Part shown: positions 62,945 through 64,000 of the stretch, one piece after another
Layout of the letters: every line of letters begins with the position of its first letter
Position numbering within the stretch: the first letter of the stretch is position 1
Assembly (NCBI GenBank): GCA_017398595.1
Contig: JAFQFR010000038.1
Coordinates: forward strand, 1 to 64,000
DNA from: Clostridia bacterium
GTDB lineage: Bacteria > Bacillota > Clostridia > Oscillospirales > CAG-272
Direction: 5' to 3'
Length of the DNA stretch: 64,000 nucleotides
Notes under the pieces: generated by a model
Seen by the model: only the letters and a program-made list of their open reading frames with translations
Database searches by the model: none
Told to the model about the DNA's origin: nothing
Made by a program: the position numbers and the translations under genes

Positions 62945-63736
62945 ATGAACAATGCCGGAAATTATAAGAGAATCGTGGTCAAGATCGGAACTTCGACGCT
63001 GACGCATGAGACGGGAAAGCTGAATCTGCACCGTATCGAGACGCTGGCGCGCGTGCTGTCGGATATTAAAAACAGCGGCACGGAAGTGGTTCTGGTTTCG
63101 AGCGGCGCGGTCACCGCGGGCGTGGCGAAGATTGGGTTCCACCGACCGACCAGTACCAAGGAAAAGCAGGCGCTTGCCGCGATCGGTCAGAACGAGATCA
63201 TGAAGATCTACGGCAAATTTTTCTCGCTCTACGGGCATCCCATCGCGCAGCTTCTGCTGACCAAGGACGTGATCGACGCGCCCGCGCGCCGTGCGCTCGC
63301 CGAGGACACGCTGGAAGAGCTGCTCTCGATGGGCTGTGTGCCGATCATCAATGAAAACGACCCCGTCTCCTGCTATGAGATCGAGTTCGGCGGCAACGAC
63401 CGCCTCTCGGCGTGCGTCGGCGTTCTCTGCCACGCAGACATCGTGGTCAACCTCACCGACATCGACGGCTACTACGACAGCGACCCGCGCAAGAACCCGT
63501 ATGCCAAGATGATCCCCTATGTGGAGAGCGTCACCGACAAGATGGTGGAGAACGCAGGCGGCGCGGGCACCGAGCGCGGTACCGGCGGTATGCAGGCAAA
63601 GCTGATCGCGGCGCAGATGCTTGCGGACGCGGGCATCCCGATGATGATCGTGCAGGGCACCGATCCCGAGGTCCTGTACAAGGTCATGGACGGCAGCGCC
63701 AAGGGTACATATTTTGCGGGCGTAGCCGCAAAATAA
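62945..63736 (+). CDS. proB: Glutamate 5-kinase
   Basis: ProB phosphorylates glutamate as the first step of proline synthesis. The 263-residue protein has the amino-acid-kinase core (VVKIGTSTLTHETGKLN, VSSGAVTAG, NENDPVS, DIDGYYDSDPR, GTGGMQAKL). It lacks the C-terminal PUA domain of E. coli ProB (367 residues), as do many Firmicute versions. GGAG lies before the ATG. No proA follows within the next 260 bases. Confidence 0.95.
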   Translation: MNNAGNYKRIVVKIGTSTLTHETGKLNLHRIETLARVLSDIKNSGTEVVLVSSGAVTAGVAKIGFHRPTSTKEKQALAAIGQNEIMKIYGKFFSLYGHPIAQLLLTKDVIDAPARRALAEDTLEELLSMGCVPIINENDPVSCYEIEFGGNDRLSACVGVLCHADIVVNLTDIDGYYDSDPRKNPYAKMIPYVESVTDKMVENAGGAGTERGTGGMQAKLIAAQMLADAGIPMMIVQGTDPEVLYKVMDGSAKGTYFAGVAAK

Positions 63737-63743
63737 TGAAATA

Positions 63744-63761
63744 AATCCCTGTCGGGATTTG
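63744..63761 (+). terminator. Possible proB terminator
   Basis: AAATCCC/GGGATTT with a TGTC loop eight bases after the stop. The T tail is short. Confidence 0.5.
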
Positions 63762-63779
63762 TGAAATCCGTCTGCAAAG

Positions 63780-64000
63780 CGATATCCCTCATCAGTCAAC
63801 CGCTCCAAAGCAGGCATCCCGCAGGCAAGGCAGAACGCGGCGGAACAAATAGTTCCTGTTTATGCTTTACCGGAGTCGCGTTTGACAGCTTCCCCCATTT
63901 TACATAGTATATAGCCATAGCTTTGAGAGTTGGGGAAGCCTTATTGTGCCTTCCCTTGGGGGAAGGGGGACCGCCTCGCGGTGGATGAGGGACTTGTGCA
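63780..64000. repeat. Repeat-rich end of the window
   Basis: No gene is seen. From about 63885 a family C element begins (GCTTCCCCCATTTTACA to GTTGGGGAAGCC, then CTTCCCTTGGGGGAAG and CCTCGCGGTGGATGAGGG) and runs past the window end. Confidence 0.65.

Overview
The window is about 64 kb of chromosome from a GC-rich member of the Clostridia, most likely an uncultured gut Oscillospiraceae-like Firmicute. This rests on WalRK with YycH/YycI, a MecA-like adaptor, LtaS-type and CPBP membrane proteins, dense AT-rich SigA-type promoters (TTGACA, 17 bp, TATAAT, often with an extended TG) and abundant short hairpin repeats between genes. The species assignment is inference. No rRNA, tRNA, IS transposase, phage gene or CRISPR array was seen.

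Layout. 1-3.8 kb: a split TSUP transporter, rpsO and pnp. 3.9-10 kb: an operon with a GH2 beta-galactosidase, an inositol-monophosphatase-family enzyme, an SCP2-like protein and a class III aminotransferase. 9.9-13.9 kb: a structured leader with a terminator ahead of an NCS2 permease, then a secreted C39-like peptidase and Dus. 14-15.4 kb: an AT-rich AAA/DUF4143 ATPase framed by matching repeats, which looks acquired. 15.4-28.1 kb: mscL, mecA-like, dapB, CPBP protease, orphan EIIC, mntP under a yybP-ykoY (Mn2+) riboswitch, a GDPD/LtaS pair, yebC, argS and a membrane-bound XRE regulator. 28.3-39.2 kb: a carbohydrate-type island with an AraC regulator divergent from a DUF5107/TPR protein with biased codons, an SDR, a clan GH-A-like hydrolase, two tandem paralogous binding lipoproteins with no permease, and a further lipoprotein. 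39.6-49.1 kb: RluA, DUF3810, a deacetylase-like secreted protein, walR-walK-yycH-yycI and murA. 49.3-51.1 kb: a small accessory island of two duplicated modules, each an unknown 120-residue protein divergent from an XRE regulator. 51.1-63.7 kb: aminotransferase, asnS, nth, then the cell-shape and division set zapA-U32-maf-mreB-mreC-mreD-mrdA, and proB.

The unifying theme is cell-envelope growth: WalRK, MurA, MreBCD-PBP2, LtaS and ZapA are all here. The most unusual content is non-coding: a three-hairpin element at two loci with compensatory base changes; a structured leader before the permease; arrays of a 9-bp repeat alternating with small palindromes around mreC/mreD; two copies of a nested repeat whose 33-bp core is inverted while its flanks are not; and the duplicated XRE modules with identical 3' halves and diverged 5' halves and operators.
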